IMG/VR virus record: IMGVR_UViG_3300002835_007718
Coordinates: 1 to 64,000 of that record
Direction: 5' to 3' (one strand)
From: a virus
DNA length: 64,000 nt
Positions 7,456-15,344 of the stretch are shown one piece after another. The first letter of the stretch is position 1. Each line of letters opens with the position of its first letter. The position numbers and the translations under genes were made by a program. The notes below the pieces were generated by a model, which did not search any database, was not told where the DNA came from, and saw nothing but the letters and a program-made list of their open reading frames with translations.

Positions 7456-8924
7456 AATAACATTTTTGCACCTGTTGAAATTTGGAAGTTAAGAATATCT
7501 ACACCATATTGGTATGCCCCACCAAATGAAACACTTAATTTAAATTTATTAGTTAATTTCATATCTACATTTGCAAGTGGAACTAACAAAACTCCGCTAC
7601 TATACCATTGACCCCCATAATAAAATACATATGGTGAATAAACTCCTAATAACATAATATTTGATGTTAAAAATTTACCTCCTTTAAAGTTAGTAAACCC
7701 ACCAGCCACAACACTCCAATTTTGAAATCCACCATCACCAAGTTTACCAAATGTATAATTAGTTCCCAACATACCCGTAAATTTCCAAATTTTTTGTGCA
7801 CTTAATAAAGTTGTAGTATTAAATATATCGGATTTAAAGTTAGTCATTGTAGAGTTAGAAAATACTCCCATGAATCCCTTTTTTTTATATGAACCATATA
7901 AAGTTGTATTTAAAACATTTTCACCAGTAGTATAATTAAAATTTAAACCTTTAATAAAATTTTGTTTGGTGTTTACATGGGTTAATGATGTGTTGAATCT
8001 ATAATTATCATTTCCACCCTTTTCTATATTATTTCCGTTTCTGATTACTACCATATCACCAGACCCAATCAAAGAACCTCTACTTACTTTTTCTTGCTTA
8101 CTTTTAGGTTTATTACCCCCACCTCCACTTTTACCACCGCCACCTGAAGAACCACCTGATTCGGATTCACCACCACTTGCGGTAGTTGTATTTTCTTGTC
8201 CACCAACTGCTCCTTCGGTTGTTCCGCCACCTTCGGTTGTTCCGCCACCATCAGTTCCACCACCACTACTGGGTTGTTCACTACTGCTGCCTGAGCCACC
8301 GCCTGAGCCACCACTTCCGCCAGAACCACCCGAACCCCCACTTCCGCCTGAACCTCCACCAGAGCCTCCGGAACCACCGCCTGAGCCTCCACTACCTGAA
8401 CCCCCACTACCTGAGCCTCCACTACCTGAGCCTCCACTACCTGAGCCTCCACCACTTCCACTTGTGTTAGAACCACCACCACTTCCACCGCTAGTATTTG
8501 AACCACCTGAAGATGATGTATTGGTAGGTGGTGGTATGTTAAGTGAACCTGCTGCTTGGGAACCTATTCCTGCTGCGATACCAACTATATTACTTATATT
8601 ATTTACTAAATTAGTAGTATTGGATACATTAGCTGTAGTTGTAATTTGTGGGGCGTTTCCAGCACATGGATTATAGCCAGGTGGAAATTGCGCATTTATT
8701 GATTGAACCCATTGTTCATAGGCTCCGTTTAATAATTGTAATTGTGTAAAATTTTGATATTGGCCAGCGTAAAATAATGTTACTGAACCAGATGGTTGGG
8801 TTATTGTTATTGTATTGGGTAACCCGGTACAGGGGTCGGTATATGTATATTGAAACGATTGTCCATATACACTACCAGCCCCTAATATTAAAAGTAGAGT
8901 TAATATCCACTTCTTACCATCCAT
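7452..8924 (-). CDS. Exported Gly/Ser-rich protein with probable outer-membrane beta-barrel
   Basis: A 490-residue protein with a signal peptide (1-21, ending VYGQ). Residues 22-130 form a small N-terminal region with two cysteines. Residues 135-280 are almost pure Gly and Ser with GGSGGGS-type repeats, a long flexible linker. Residues 300-490 are alternating beta strands with aromatic girdles (FNTSLTHVNTK, GLNFNYTTG, TTLYGSYKKKG and so on to STGAKMLL), typical of a small outer-membrane barrel of about 10-12 strands. It resembles a porin-like surface or translocator protein, but no named family is recognised. It starts 11 nt inside the CsgG-like gene and overlaps the PA14 gene by 4 nt. Confidence 0.65.
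   Translation of the reverse strand: MDGKKWILTLLLILGAGSVYGQSFQYTYTDPCTGLPNTITITQPSGSVTLFYAGQYQNFTQLQLLNGAYEQWVQSINAQFPPGYNPCAGNAPQITTTANVSNTTNLVNNISNIVGIAAGIGSQAAGSLNIPPPTNTSSSGGSNTSGGSGGGSNTSGSGGGSGSGGSGSGGSGSGGSGSGGSGGGSGGSGGGSGGSGGSGGSGGSGGSGGGSGSSSEQPSSGGGTDGGGTTEGGGTTEGAVGGQENTTTASGGESESGGSSGGGGKSGGGGNKPKSKQEKVSRGSLIGSGDMVVIRNGNNIEKGGNDNYRFNTSLTHVNTKQNFIKGLNFNYTTGENVLNTTLYGSYKKKGFMGVFSNSTMTNFKSDIFNTTTLLSAQKIWKFTGMLGTNYTFGKLGDGGFQNWSVVAGGFTNFKGGKFLTSNIMLLGVYSPYVFYYGGQWYSSGVLLVPLANVDMKLTNKFKLSVSFGGAYQYGVDILNFQISTGAKMLL
8386..8450 (-). repeat. 15-bp tandem repeats inside the Gly/Ser-rich gene
   Basis: On the plus strand the unit cctccactacctgag is repeated about four times with few changes, the cleanest part of a longer degenerate array (about 8280-8520). 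On the coding strand it encodes repeated Gly-Ser-Gly-Gly units. Such arrays change length easily by slippage. Confidence 0.8.
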
Positions 8925-9654
8925 ATGCTTCCATGCGTTTAACGAGGTTCATTGTAGCAACCTCCAACGCACGTTGAGTAGCAATACCAACGGTTGAGTT
9001 ATCAAATCCCATTTGAGGATTTTTAAACATACCTTCACCTACTTGAGTAGCAGTTCCTTGCCCACTTGCAACAATGTATTGTGAGTTATCAACATTTACC
9101 ATACGAATTTGAACACCCATAATGGTAGTGTTTGTTTTTTCGATTTTACCTTTATTATAGTTTTCACCATATGAAACTGCAAAGTCATAAATTTCGGCGT
9201 ATACGATATATTTAGGAACTGCAACACCTTCCATTGATAATTTGGTTTTACCATTGGACATTCCTTCTAATTCAGTTTCCCACGCATCTAACATTTGAGA
9301 TACAATAGCTTCTTTTTCTTCAGCGTAAGAAAATCTACCTGTAACTTCAAAATTTTCTACAATACGATTAGAAACACCCAAACCAACCCTTTTATCTCTC
9401 AATTCAGGAAACATATCCCATAGGTCTTTGTTTACATTCAATTTAGAAAGTTGAACTACCTTTCGTTCGCCTGTATATACCGGAATAGTATTTAGTGGTT
9501 CTGCCTTTTCAAAATCTGCTTGATATTGTTGAACACCAATTGAAGATTTACAAGATGTAGCCATTGTTCCTACAAACAATAAACCACCAACTACCATCAA
9601 TACGCCAAGTGGAGCGAAGATACTTTCAAGGATAACATCTTTACGAGTTCTCAT
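8914..9654 (-). CDS. CsgG-like outer-membrane lipoprotein
   Basis: A 246-residue protein with a hydrophobic N-terminal segment (14-33) followed by Cys35 in MATSCKSS, a plausible lipobox. The mature part matches the CsgG layout: VGLGVSNRIVENFEVTGRFSY (fragile-subunit strand, helix and edge), a helix with EEKEAIVSQMLDAWE, VPKYIVYAEIYDF, VQIRMVNVDNSQYIVASGQG, and a C-terminal helix NSTVGIATQRALEVATMNL. CsgG forms a nonameric pore in the outer membrane that secretes curli subunits. No CsgA-like amyloid repeat protein is visible. CsgG-type genes are known from some marine phages, but their role there is unsettled. It overlaps the upstream gene by 1 nt and the barrel gene by 11 nt. Confidence 0.7.
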   Translation of the reverse strand: MRTRKDVILESIFAPLGVLMVVGGLLFVGTMATSCKSSIGVQQYQADFEKAEPLNTIPVYTGERKVVQLSKLNVNKDLWDMFPELRDKRVGLGVSNRIVENFEVTGRFSYAEEKEAIVSQMLDAWETELEGMSNGKTKLSMEGVAVPKYIVYAEIYDFAVSYGENYNKGKIEKTNTTIMGVQIRMVNVDNSQYIVASGQGTATQVGEGMFKNPQMGFDNSTVGIATQRALEVATMNLVKRMEAYGW

Positions 9655-10052
9655 TAGTTACCTCCACCAGCATTTTCAGCTCGTTTTGCTTTCAATCTCG
9701 CCATTCTTTCTGCGTTGGTTTCTTTTGGTTCTTCCACCGGCGCTGCAGCAGGTTGAGCTGCTGGTTGTTGTGCTGGAACTTCTCTTACAGTTTCTCTAAC
9801 AATTGTTTTAGTAGATGATGGTGCAGATTGTTGTTCTGGAATATTAATAATTACACTTTGATTTTGTTGTTGAGTGTTATTATTTTGAACATCAACTTGT
9901 TCTGTTTGTTCTTCCTCTTCAACACCAAACAATTTTTCAATATGTGTAGTCACATATACCCCAGCGGCTGTAACTGCGGTTGTTACAAGGCCAATAATGG
10001 TTTTCTTAACCGTTGACATTGTGCCTTCTTTTTCTTGTGTTTCTTCGCTCAT
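9654..10052 (-). CDS. One-TM protein with Gln/Pro/Ala-rich tail
   Basis: A 132-residue protein. Residues 15-36 (VKKTIIGLVTTAVTAAGVYVTT) form one membrane helix after an acidic N-terminus; the rest is low-complexity, Gln-, Ala-, Pro- and Glu-rich, and ends in a basic helix (AERMARLKAKRAENAGGGN). No family is recognised. A spanin- or stalk-like inner-membrane protein reaching into the periplasm is possible, in keeping with its place beside the CsgG-like gene. It lies 6 nt after the T9SS cargo gene and shares 1 nt with the CsgG-like gene. Confidence 0.55.
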   Translation of the reverse strand: MSEETQEKEGTMSTVKKTIIGLVTTAVTAAGVYVTTHIEKLFGVEEEEQTEQVDVQNNNTQQQNQSVIINIPEQQSAPSSTKTIVRETVREVPAQQPAAQPAAAPVEEPKETNAERMARLKAKRAENAGGGN

Positions 10053-10057
10053 GATGT

Positions 10058-11986
10058 TTAGTTTTTAATGATTCTATAAAATTTATCTCTATCTGATGTA
10101 ATTAATCTAACAATGTAGATTCCTTTAGGTAATTCATTCATTCTAATGCCATGATATTGGAATCCAGCATCGTATATTTTTTCAGTAGAATATTTTAACA
10201 TCCTACCATTTATGTCATAAACAAATGAGTTTAAGGTTGTATTTTCGTTTTCATTATAATGTTCTATGAAAACCCAGTTTCCAGTTAAATCTGAAGTTGG
10301 GTTTGGATACACTTTAAATGATTCCATCATTTCTACTAATGATGGGTCTAATCTTCTTTTATTTACAACCGAACCATCGTTTGGTGAAGGTTTAATAGAT
10401 AAATCTACTGCGTTATCATCACCGGCTGATTTGTTAAATATTTCTAAAGGAGATTGTGTCCATCCCAATGGGTCTAATATATCAAATACAAATGTAAATT
10501 GAGTTGTCATATCTTCAATCACCGATGGGTTCATTCTATCTTCGTGTCCTGCCCAAAATACTTTATCTTCTTCTACGGATACTAATGATGTCCACTTTGA
10601 TACTGAATTACCTACTTCTACTGATTTGAATCTAAAGATATTAGTATCAAACTTAATACCCATTTGAGCTGCTCCAATTTTATTTCCAAAAGTATACATG
10701 GTAACAGGCACTCTCATTTGATTATCAGTAGTGCTTACTAATTTTGGAATTCTAAATTGAACGGTATCGGGTTTGTTAACCATATAAACTGCTGGGTCTA
10801 ATATGTAATCAGTTCCACCACCAGGAGTTGCGATTCTAGCCATAATAACTGCTGGGTTATTATATCCAGTAGTAGTTGCATCACCTACTACATAAATGTA
10901 AGGGTTAATGGTAGCTAATCCATTTACAATTGTATCAATTGAATATCTACGTGGTAAGGTAGTCCAGTTTGGAACAGCGGTTGCGGTTACCGCGTTACCA
11001 TATTCGTTAGGCCAAAGAACTACTACGTTATTAACTCCACTAAATAATGAATTCCAAGTAGTGGTTTGTAAAGCCAATCGGTTAAATACTGCGAAGGCAT
11101 CTGATACTGTAATTGATTGTGATTGGTTAATATCACCTGCATACAATTCGGTTCCACTTAATGGGTCTTGTTGAGATGCTGCGTTTGCAAGTTTGTAAGC
11201 ATCGGTAATTGATATAGAACCACCATCTGTCATAGTATCCGTTTGAGCAAGAATACGTAAGTGCCAGAAGTTAGTATCAATTGGATGTTCAATATCAAGT
11301 TGACCTAATGAATTGGTAGAATCAGATGTGATTGGTTGCCACGTAGCAAGAGGAGTTGATTTTAATCTTTTTTGTGCCGTAAACCAAACACCTTGAGCAG
11401 GAGATGCATCTGCGTTATTGACTTGTATTGGAAAAATTAAAGGGGTCATTCGGAAATTACCACCATAATTAAACATTCCCAATGGTTCATCTACACCATT
11501 TCCGGTTGTAGCTAAGTTGTTATATGAAGTTGAACCAACAATAGCAATAGAGTCAGCAATACCATTGAATGCACTTGAGTGAGTTAACCTTAATCTAAAC
11601 ATCGCACCATCATTCCAATCAAATGAGGTGTTGTTACCAGTATAGGTTGCAATTACGTTAATGTAGTTTGATGAGTTAAAATACGAACCATACTTATCTG
11701 CTACCGAAAGTGCGGTTGGTCCCCAAAACATTTGTGCTGATGAGAATTTTACATTATCATAGAACAAACGAAACTGAACTGCTTTAATGTTATCCGCCGT
11801 TGGGTTAGCAAAGTGAATGTAAACATCAGTATGTGTTGCTGGAAAGTTGTCTAATGTAAAAAGGGTATCCACCAATATGTATGGTGAATTAGAGTTTGGC
11901 GGTGTTAAGATTTCGTTTGCACCATTTTGACCATATGTGGATAAAGTCGTAAGCATAGTTACGAACAATGCCATTAATTTTTTCAT
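10058..11986 (-). CDS. Secreted cohesin/dockerin-like protein with T9SS sorting domain
   Basis: A 642-residue protein. Residues 1-19 are a signal peptide. Residues 36-180 and about 400-530 are two cohesin-like beta-sandwiches (for example AVQFRLFYDNVKFSSAQMF and GAAQMGIKFDTNIFRFKSVEV). Between them, 255-270 and 284-303 are two dockerin-like repeats, the second reading GDINQSQSITVSDAFAVFNR. Residues 557-642 are a type A T9SS C-terminal sorting domain: YPNPT at 560-564, VYDINGRML, LPKGIYIVRL and a basic KFYRIIKN end. In Bacteroidota such a domain sends a protein through the type IX system to the cell surface. The start has a good SD (GGAG) 7 nt upstream. This is the first gene of the export cassette. 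Confidence 0.8.
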   Translation of the reverse strand: MKKLMALFVTMLTTLSTYGQNGANEILTPPNSNSPYILVDTLFTLDNFPATHTDVYIHFANPTADNIKAVQFRLFYDNVKFSSAQMFWGPTALSVADKYGSYFNSSNYINVIATYTGNNTSFDWNDGAMFRLRLTHSSAFNGIADSIAIVGSTSYNNLATTGNGVDEPLGMFNYGGNFRMTPLIFPIQVNNADASPAQGVWFTAQKRLKSTPLATWQPITSDSTNSLGQLDIEHPIDTNFWHLRILAQTDTMTDGGSISITDAYKLANAASQQDPLSGTELYAGDINQSQSITVSDAFAVFNRLALQTTTWNSLFSGVNNVVVLWPNEYGNAVTATAVPNWTTLPRRYSIDTIVNGLATINPYIYVVGDATTTGYNNPAVIMARIATPGGGTDYILDPAVYMVNKPDTVQFRIPKLVSTTDNQMRVPVTMYTFGNKIGAAQMGIKFDTNIFRFKSVEVGNSVSKWTSLVSVEEDKVFWAGHEDRMNPSVIEDMTTQFTFVFDILDPLGWTQSPLEIFNKSAGDDNAVDLSIKPSPNDGSVVNKRRLDPSLVEMMESFKVYPNPTSDLTGNWVFIEHYNENENTTLNSFVYDINGRMLKYSTEKIYDAGFQYHGIRMNELPKGIYIVRLITSDRDKFYRIIKN

Positions 11987-12020
11987 TATATTTCTCCATT
12001 AAATTCGTAACTTATTTAAA

Positions 12021-12096
12021 GTGGAAAGGGTCGCCTTTCACGATTGTTCAATACATAATCACCAAATACACTAAAAATATTAGGCGACCCTTCCAC
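12021..12096 (-). terminator. Long inverted repeat between lysis genes and export cassette
   Basis: GTGGAAAGGGTCGCC at 12021-12035 pairs with GGCGACCCTTCCAC at 12083-12096 with one bulged base; flanking ATTTA/TAAAT bases can extend the stem. The loop is 47 nt, too long for a classic intrinsic terminator, and there is no strong T-tract after it on the minus strand. It lies between the holin-like gene and the T9SS gene, so it may end or slow transcription, protect an mRNA end, or form a regulatory RNA. Confidence 0.5.
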
Positions 12097-12111
12097 TAAA
12101 TCTAAATATAG

Positions 12112-12363
12112 TTATCCCTCTTCTGAAGTATTATCTTTTTTGCTACCACCAAAAATCTTACCAGCTTCTGCAATACCAAATGAACCCAATGTAATAATTA
12201 CAAATGAATTAAAGATGGTGTCACTAATTTCTAATGTCTGACCCATGATGCCAGTTACGATATCCGCTCCGGCGAATATTGCCATTATTGCGAATGAAGC
12301 AAACCCAACAATTGATTTTTCGTTGTAATCGTTTTTATCTTTGAAAATGTCACTAAATGCCAT
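12112..12363 (-). CDS. Holin-like two-TM membrane protein
   Basis: The start is set at ATG 12363, because AAGGAG sits 7 nt upstream; a frame opening 9 codons earlier lacks an SD. The 83-residue product (MAFSDIFKDKND start) has two membrane helices, about residues 19-36 and 50-68, and a charged tail (GGSKKDNTSEEG). Size, topology and location right after the endolysin gene suggest a holin, which would let the endolysin reach the cell wall. Part of the sequence (IFNSFVIITLGSFGIAE) is familiar from phage proteins of unknown role, so holin remains inference. Confidence 0.6.
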   Translation of the reverse strand: MAFSDIFKDKNDYNEKSIVGFASFAIMAIFAGADIVTGIMGQTLEISDTIFNSFVIITLGSFGIAEAGKIFGGSKKDNTSEEG

Positions 12364-12441
12364 AAATTTTCTCCTTATATATGAAAACATAGCGTAACTC
12401 CTTTTTAATAAATATTATATCTAAATATAATACCTAAATAA

Positions 12442-13287
12442 CTATACAATATTTTTTGATTCAATTAACGTATAAGTAAAAGATTTATTGCCAGCAGATG
12501 CAGATTTTCTTGCAATTTTCATAAATTCTTCGAAATCAGCAGCTCTTTTAAATACCTGACATCCTTCAGACCAGTTTTCTACAAAAGTAGAGTCAGCACC
12601 GGCCTTATGGATGTTAATACCAAATACACCTTCTTGAATTTTTGTTTCATCGTAATTCATATCACGATTGGCATCACGGTATACTTTTACTTTACCAAAT
12701 TGCTTTAGTGCTTCGTATTTTCCTTGATGTAATCCTAATCCATGTGAATTAATATATTGACCAGGAACTAATCTAGCAACACCTGCTGCGTTATGGTATT
12801 CCTTAACACCTTTAGTACCAGGATCGGTGGTGTTCATCCACTCTTTGTAAACCCAAACGCCATTTTCTTTGTATGATACAGTAATTCTATCATCAAAAGC
12901 GTTGGTTACTTTTGTACCCGTATCTGAATTACGAACACCTACAATATTAAGTTCAAGGTCTTTACCTTCAAACCACTTGTATCCTTTTGCTTTTACTGCT
13001 TTTTCAATTGATTCTTTATTGTATTTTGCAGCAGCACTTGGCTTTGAGGTAGCCACAGCTGGTTTAGCAACAGGTTTAGCAGCGGTGGGAGCTGCTGGAG
13101 CTTTGAGACCTAATTTAACTAATGTAGATTCACCAACAATACCATCAGCGGTAAGTCCGTGCTTTGTTTGAAATGCTTTTACAGCATCTTCGGTTTTTGG
13201 TCCAAAATTACCAATTGGGTCAACACCCAATGCTTTTTGGATTTCTTTGATGAATTCGTTATTATCACCTCTTTTGTAAACAGCCAT
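12442..13287 (-). CDS. Endolysin candidate: PG-binding domain plus L,D-transpeptidase-like domain
   Basis: A 281-residue protein. Residues 1-55 are a PG_binding_1 domain (IKEIQKALG, FGPKTEDAVKAFQTKHGL, DGIVGESTLVKLG). Residues 56-85 are an Ala/Pro/Lys linker. The C-terminal part has GINIHKAG with H227 and WSEGCQVF with Cys243, the spacing and SxGC motif of the YkuD/L,D-transpeptidase fold. In that family the Cys forms an acyl-enzyme with peptidoglycan peptides; in a phage this domain most likely cleaves the wall. No signal peptide, so export would need the holin. AGGAG lies 7 nt before the ATG. Confidence 0.7.
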   Translation of the reverse strand: MAVYKRGDNNEFIKEIQKALGVDPIGNFGPKTEDAVKAFQTKHGLTADGIVGESTLVKLGLKAPAAPTAAKPVAKPAVATSKPSAAAKYNKESIEKAVKAKGYKWFEGKDLELNIVGVRNSDTGTKVTNAFDDRITVSYKENGVWVYKEWMNTTDPGTKGVKEYHNAAGVARLVPGQYINSHGLGLHQGKYEALKQFGKVKVYRDANRDMNYDETKIQEGVFGINIHKAGADSTFVENWSEGCQVFKRAADFEEFMKIARKSASAGNKSFTYTLIESKNIV

Positions 13288-13328
13288 TTTAAAACTCCTA
13301 TTTTAATATATAAATTTATAATAAATAG

Positions 13329-13345
13329 TGTATCTTACAAAGATA
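13329..13345 (-). promoter_or_regulatory. 7-bp palindrome with -7-like box
   Basis: GTATCTT and AAGATAC flank three bases, a perfect inverted repeat. On the minus strand it contains TATCTTTG, a full match to the Bacteroidota -7 box, 50 nt before the endolysin start, but no TTTG stands at the expected -33 position. It could be an operator, or a promoter that needs an activator. Confidence 0.35.
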
Positions 13346-13360
13346 CATACACACATAATA

Positions 13361-13666
13361 CTATTTTTTACGACCAGCACAATGTGCTTTTTGACTGAAA
13401 CCTTGGGGGTTGTTACAATCAATAGATTTTTTATATTTTTCAGACCATTTTTCATCAATTGATTTAATGAGTCTTTCCATAGCTTGTTCTAATTTGTTTG
13501 GAAGATTGGTATGTTTAGTTCCTGCAAAATCTTTGGTTTGTTTTTTAGTCATAGATTTAGCGGCGTCTCTTACATCTTGAGAGACATCCGATGGTTTTAT
13601 ATCACCTTTTTTTAAGGCGTATACTAACCCCATAAACTTTTGTTGTTGTTTAGATTTAGCTGGCAT
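13361..13666 (-). CDS. DUF3008-like small protein
   Basis: A 101-residue basic protein. MPAKSKQQQKFMGLVYALKKG at the start and later AAKSMTKKQTKDFAGTKHTNLP match the conserved pattern of DUF3008 proteins of phages and bacteria. The C-terminus (CNNPQGFSQKAHCAGRKK) adds a Cys/His pair. Function unknown. GGAG is present 9 nt before the ATG. It lies between the endolysin gene and the frameshifted gene. Confidence 0.7.
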   Translation of the reverse strand: MPAKSKQQQKFMGLVYALKKGDIKPSDVSQDVRDAAKSMTKKQTKDFAGTKHTNLPNKLEQAMERLIKSIDEKWSEKYKKSIDCNNPQGFSQKAHCAGRKK

Positions 13667-13690
13667 TTATATTTTCTCCAGTAATAAATA

Positions 13691-13928
13691 TTACTCAATA
13701 TAATAAAATGGTATAATCCAATCAATTCCAAACGGGTCTGTTACTTTAAGTTCTTGATTTTGTTCGTTGACTAATATAAGAGTCACCTTTTCGTTCTCTA
13801 ACAGACTTCCTTTGTGATTGGAAAATGTCTTCTTCATTTGAAGTTTTTTTCCTATTTGATTTTGTAAATTTTTCATAACCAGCTGATTCCTCTTCCCAAT
13901 TGATACTGTTAACATTAATTTTGGCCAT
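13691..13928 (-). pseudogene. Small gene split by frameshift at a 7-A run
   Basis: Two overlapping frames look like halves of one gene. The frame from ATG 13928 (MAKINVNSINWEEESAGYEK) is plausible up to the run of seven A (plus strand T 13844-13850) and then turns into low-quality, basic sequence. A second frame, plausible after the run, ends at 13691 in EKVTLILVNEQNQELKV and a hydrophobic IDWIIPFYYIE tail. Removing one A joins them into a 78-residue protein. This may be a real mutation, a homopolymer sequencing error or slippage during expression. Otherwise, two small overlapping genes. No function can be given. Confidence 0.5.
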
Positions 13929-14166
13929 TACGAATTACCTTTAAATTTTTTATTGCCTCCAAGAATTCGTCTATGGAATAAGATTTGTTTTTTTCGTCTT
14001 TGATTGTCACCTCGGTCAAGGTGTTTGGATAATTTTCTACCAATTTTATAAGAATATCGAATCCGCTATCGGCCCAAAAATTCTTAAATGATACTTCTCC
14101 TAATATGTTAGTGTCATAATTAACACTTTCTTCCGTATCACCTGGCAGTAATATAAAATATCTCAT
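13915..14166 (-). CDS. Small acidic protein, unknown
   Basis: An 83-residue protein, hydrophobic core pattern at both ends (MRYFILLPGD, SIDEFLEAIKNLKVI), acidic overall, no membrane segment or known motif. The start overlaps the glycosyltransferase at 14163 by 4 nt and its end overlaps the next small gene by 14 nt, as expected for a co-translated phage gene. Confidence 0.55.
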   Translation of the reverse strand: MRYFILLPGDTEESVNYDTNILGEVSFKNFWADSGFDILIKLVENYPNTLTEVTIKDEKNKSYSIDEFLEAIKNLKVIRNGQN

Positions 14167-15344
14167 AATTTAATTAACCCAGCTTCATAATGTTTTACTT
14201 GGTTGACCTTTACTTTAAATATGTCGAATTCATACTCACCACTATCAAAATTGTTAAAATCAAAAATTTCAGATAGACTTTGAATGAATTGAAATGAATG
14301 ATTACTCATTCGCTGTGCATCAAATTCAACAATAATGTCTGATTTCTCATTCGTATTGAACTTTTTAGACAAATCAAATTTGGTGTTGGGTTGTTCCGAT
14401 TGAATGTATTGATTGATTACATCTTGCGAACAATCTACACTCATTCTATCACACCAAGGTTCTAATGCTTCAATCATCTTGAGGTCGCAATTTGAGACTT
14501 CAAACTCAACATCATATTTGTGAGGAACTATTGGTTTCATCATTTTATCATGTTTAACAAAATGACCCCATTTACGAATAAAATTACGAGTAGACCTAAT
14601 GTTTTGTGCTTCCCACTCATTTGAGTTTTGACCTGGAGTTGTAAGAGTTGGATTAAATCGTGAACCTCTACAAGTCATATGGTATACAAACCCATCCCAA
14701 GTCTGAATAAAGTTATAACCATTCAACAAGAATCGGTTGAATATATCAGAATCCTCTTTTGATTGAGGCGCATACAATGGGTCGTGTCCGCCAATTGAAG
14801 TAAAATCTTCTTTAAATAAAAACCAAGGCGCAAAAATACCCTCTGTTGTTTTACCCTGCTTTAATGATGGGATTTGATGTAACAAATCATCTTCTAACTC
14901 TACAAATTGTTCGGGCTCAATACCAAAATCCATTAATAGTTTTTCCGGCCCATTGGGATGAAGTGGTGGTTCAATACGAGTTAATGATACAACAGTCAAT
15001 GGTTTGATATGTTCTAATACAGATTCCAAAGCACCAGGACAAAGATACATATCAGCGTGATAGATACCAACAATTGGTGTAGTTGCTACATCATTAATTA
15101 ACCTATCATATAAGATTGTATGCCCCAACCTAACGGGTCCTTCGTTTCGGATTGCTTTAAAGTTTGGGTCGGTTTGCATCATTTCTTGACACCATTCCCA
15201 AGTTCCATCATTACTGAAATCATCAGCTACACAAATTGTGGGCTCTGGTCCCGCGTTCTTTCTAATACCTTCGTAAGACCACTTGAGATATTTCAAGTTA
15301 TTACGACTTGGTTGTATAAAGGATATGTCTTTTTTTGTTAACAT
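14163..15344 (-). CDS. GT2-type glycosyltransferase with C-terminal extension
   Basis: A 393-residue protein. The N-terminal 240 residues have the GT-A pattern: DISFIQPSRNNLKYL start, CVADDFSNDGTWEW (nucleotide-binding Asp pair), HADMYLCPGAL in the DxD position, and GGHDPLYAPQSKEDSDIFNRF for the acceptor/metal region. Residues 280-393 form an added domain. It should move a sugar from a nucleotide-sugar to a glycan or protein in the cytoplasm. A promoter sits inside the upstream gene, 59 nt before this start. It is the last gene of the sugar island. Confidence 0.75.
   Translation of the reverse strand: MLTKKDISFIQPSRNNLKYLKWSYEGIRKNAGPEPTICVADDFSNDGTWEWCQEMMQTDPNFKAIRNEGPVRLGHTILYDRLINDVATTPIVGIYHADMYLCPGALESVLEHIKPLTVVSLTRIEPPLHPNGPEKLLMDFGIEPEQFVELEDDLLHQIPSLKQGKTTEGIFAPWFLFKEDFTSIGGHDPLYAPQSKEDSDIFNRFLLNGYNFIQTWDGFVYHMTCRGSRFNPTLTTPGQNSNEWEAQNIRSTRNFIRKWGHFVKHDKMMKPIVPHKYDVEFEVSNCDLKMIEALEPWCDRMSVDCSQDVINQYIQSEQPNTKFDLSKKFNTNEKSDIIVEFDAQRMSNHSFQFIQSLSEIFDFNNFDSGEYEFDIFKVKVNQVKHYEAGLIKL

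Noticed and set aside
8084-8506. Val-rich and His/Leu-rich open frames on both strands across the Gly/Ser-rich array
   Set aside because: Stop-poor repeats create long frames on all strands; only the 490-residue frame has a signal peptide and good ends.
10058-11986. Host DNA contamination as source of the T9SS gene
   Set aside because: The gene overlaps or abuts phage-like neighbours on both sides in the same orientation and has the same base composition, so an assembly mix is unlikely, although reads would settle it.
12422-12449. TTG-N17-TATATTTA before the holin-like gene
   Set aside because: Spacing is short and only TTG is present at -33; it also lies across the end of the endolysin gene. 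Not strong enough to list.
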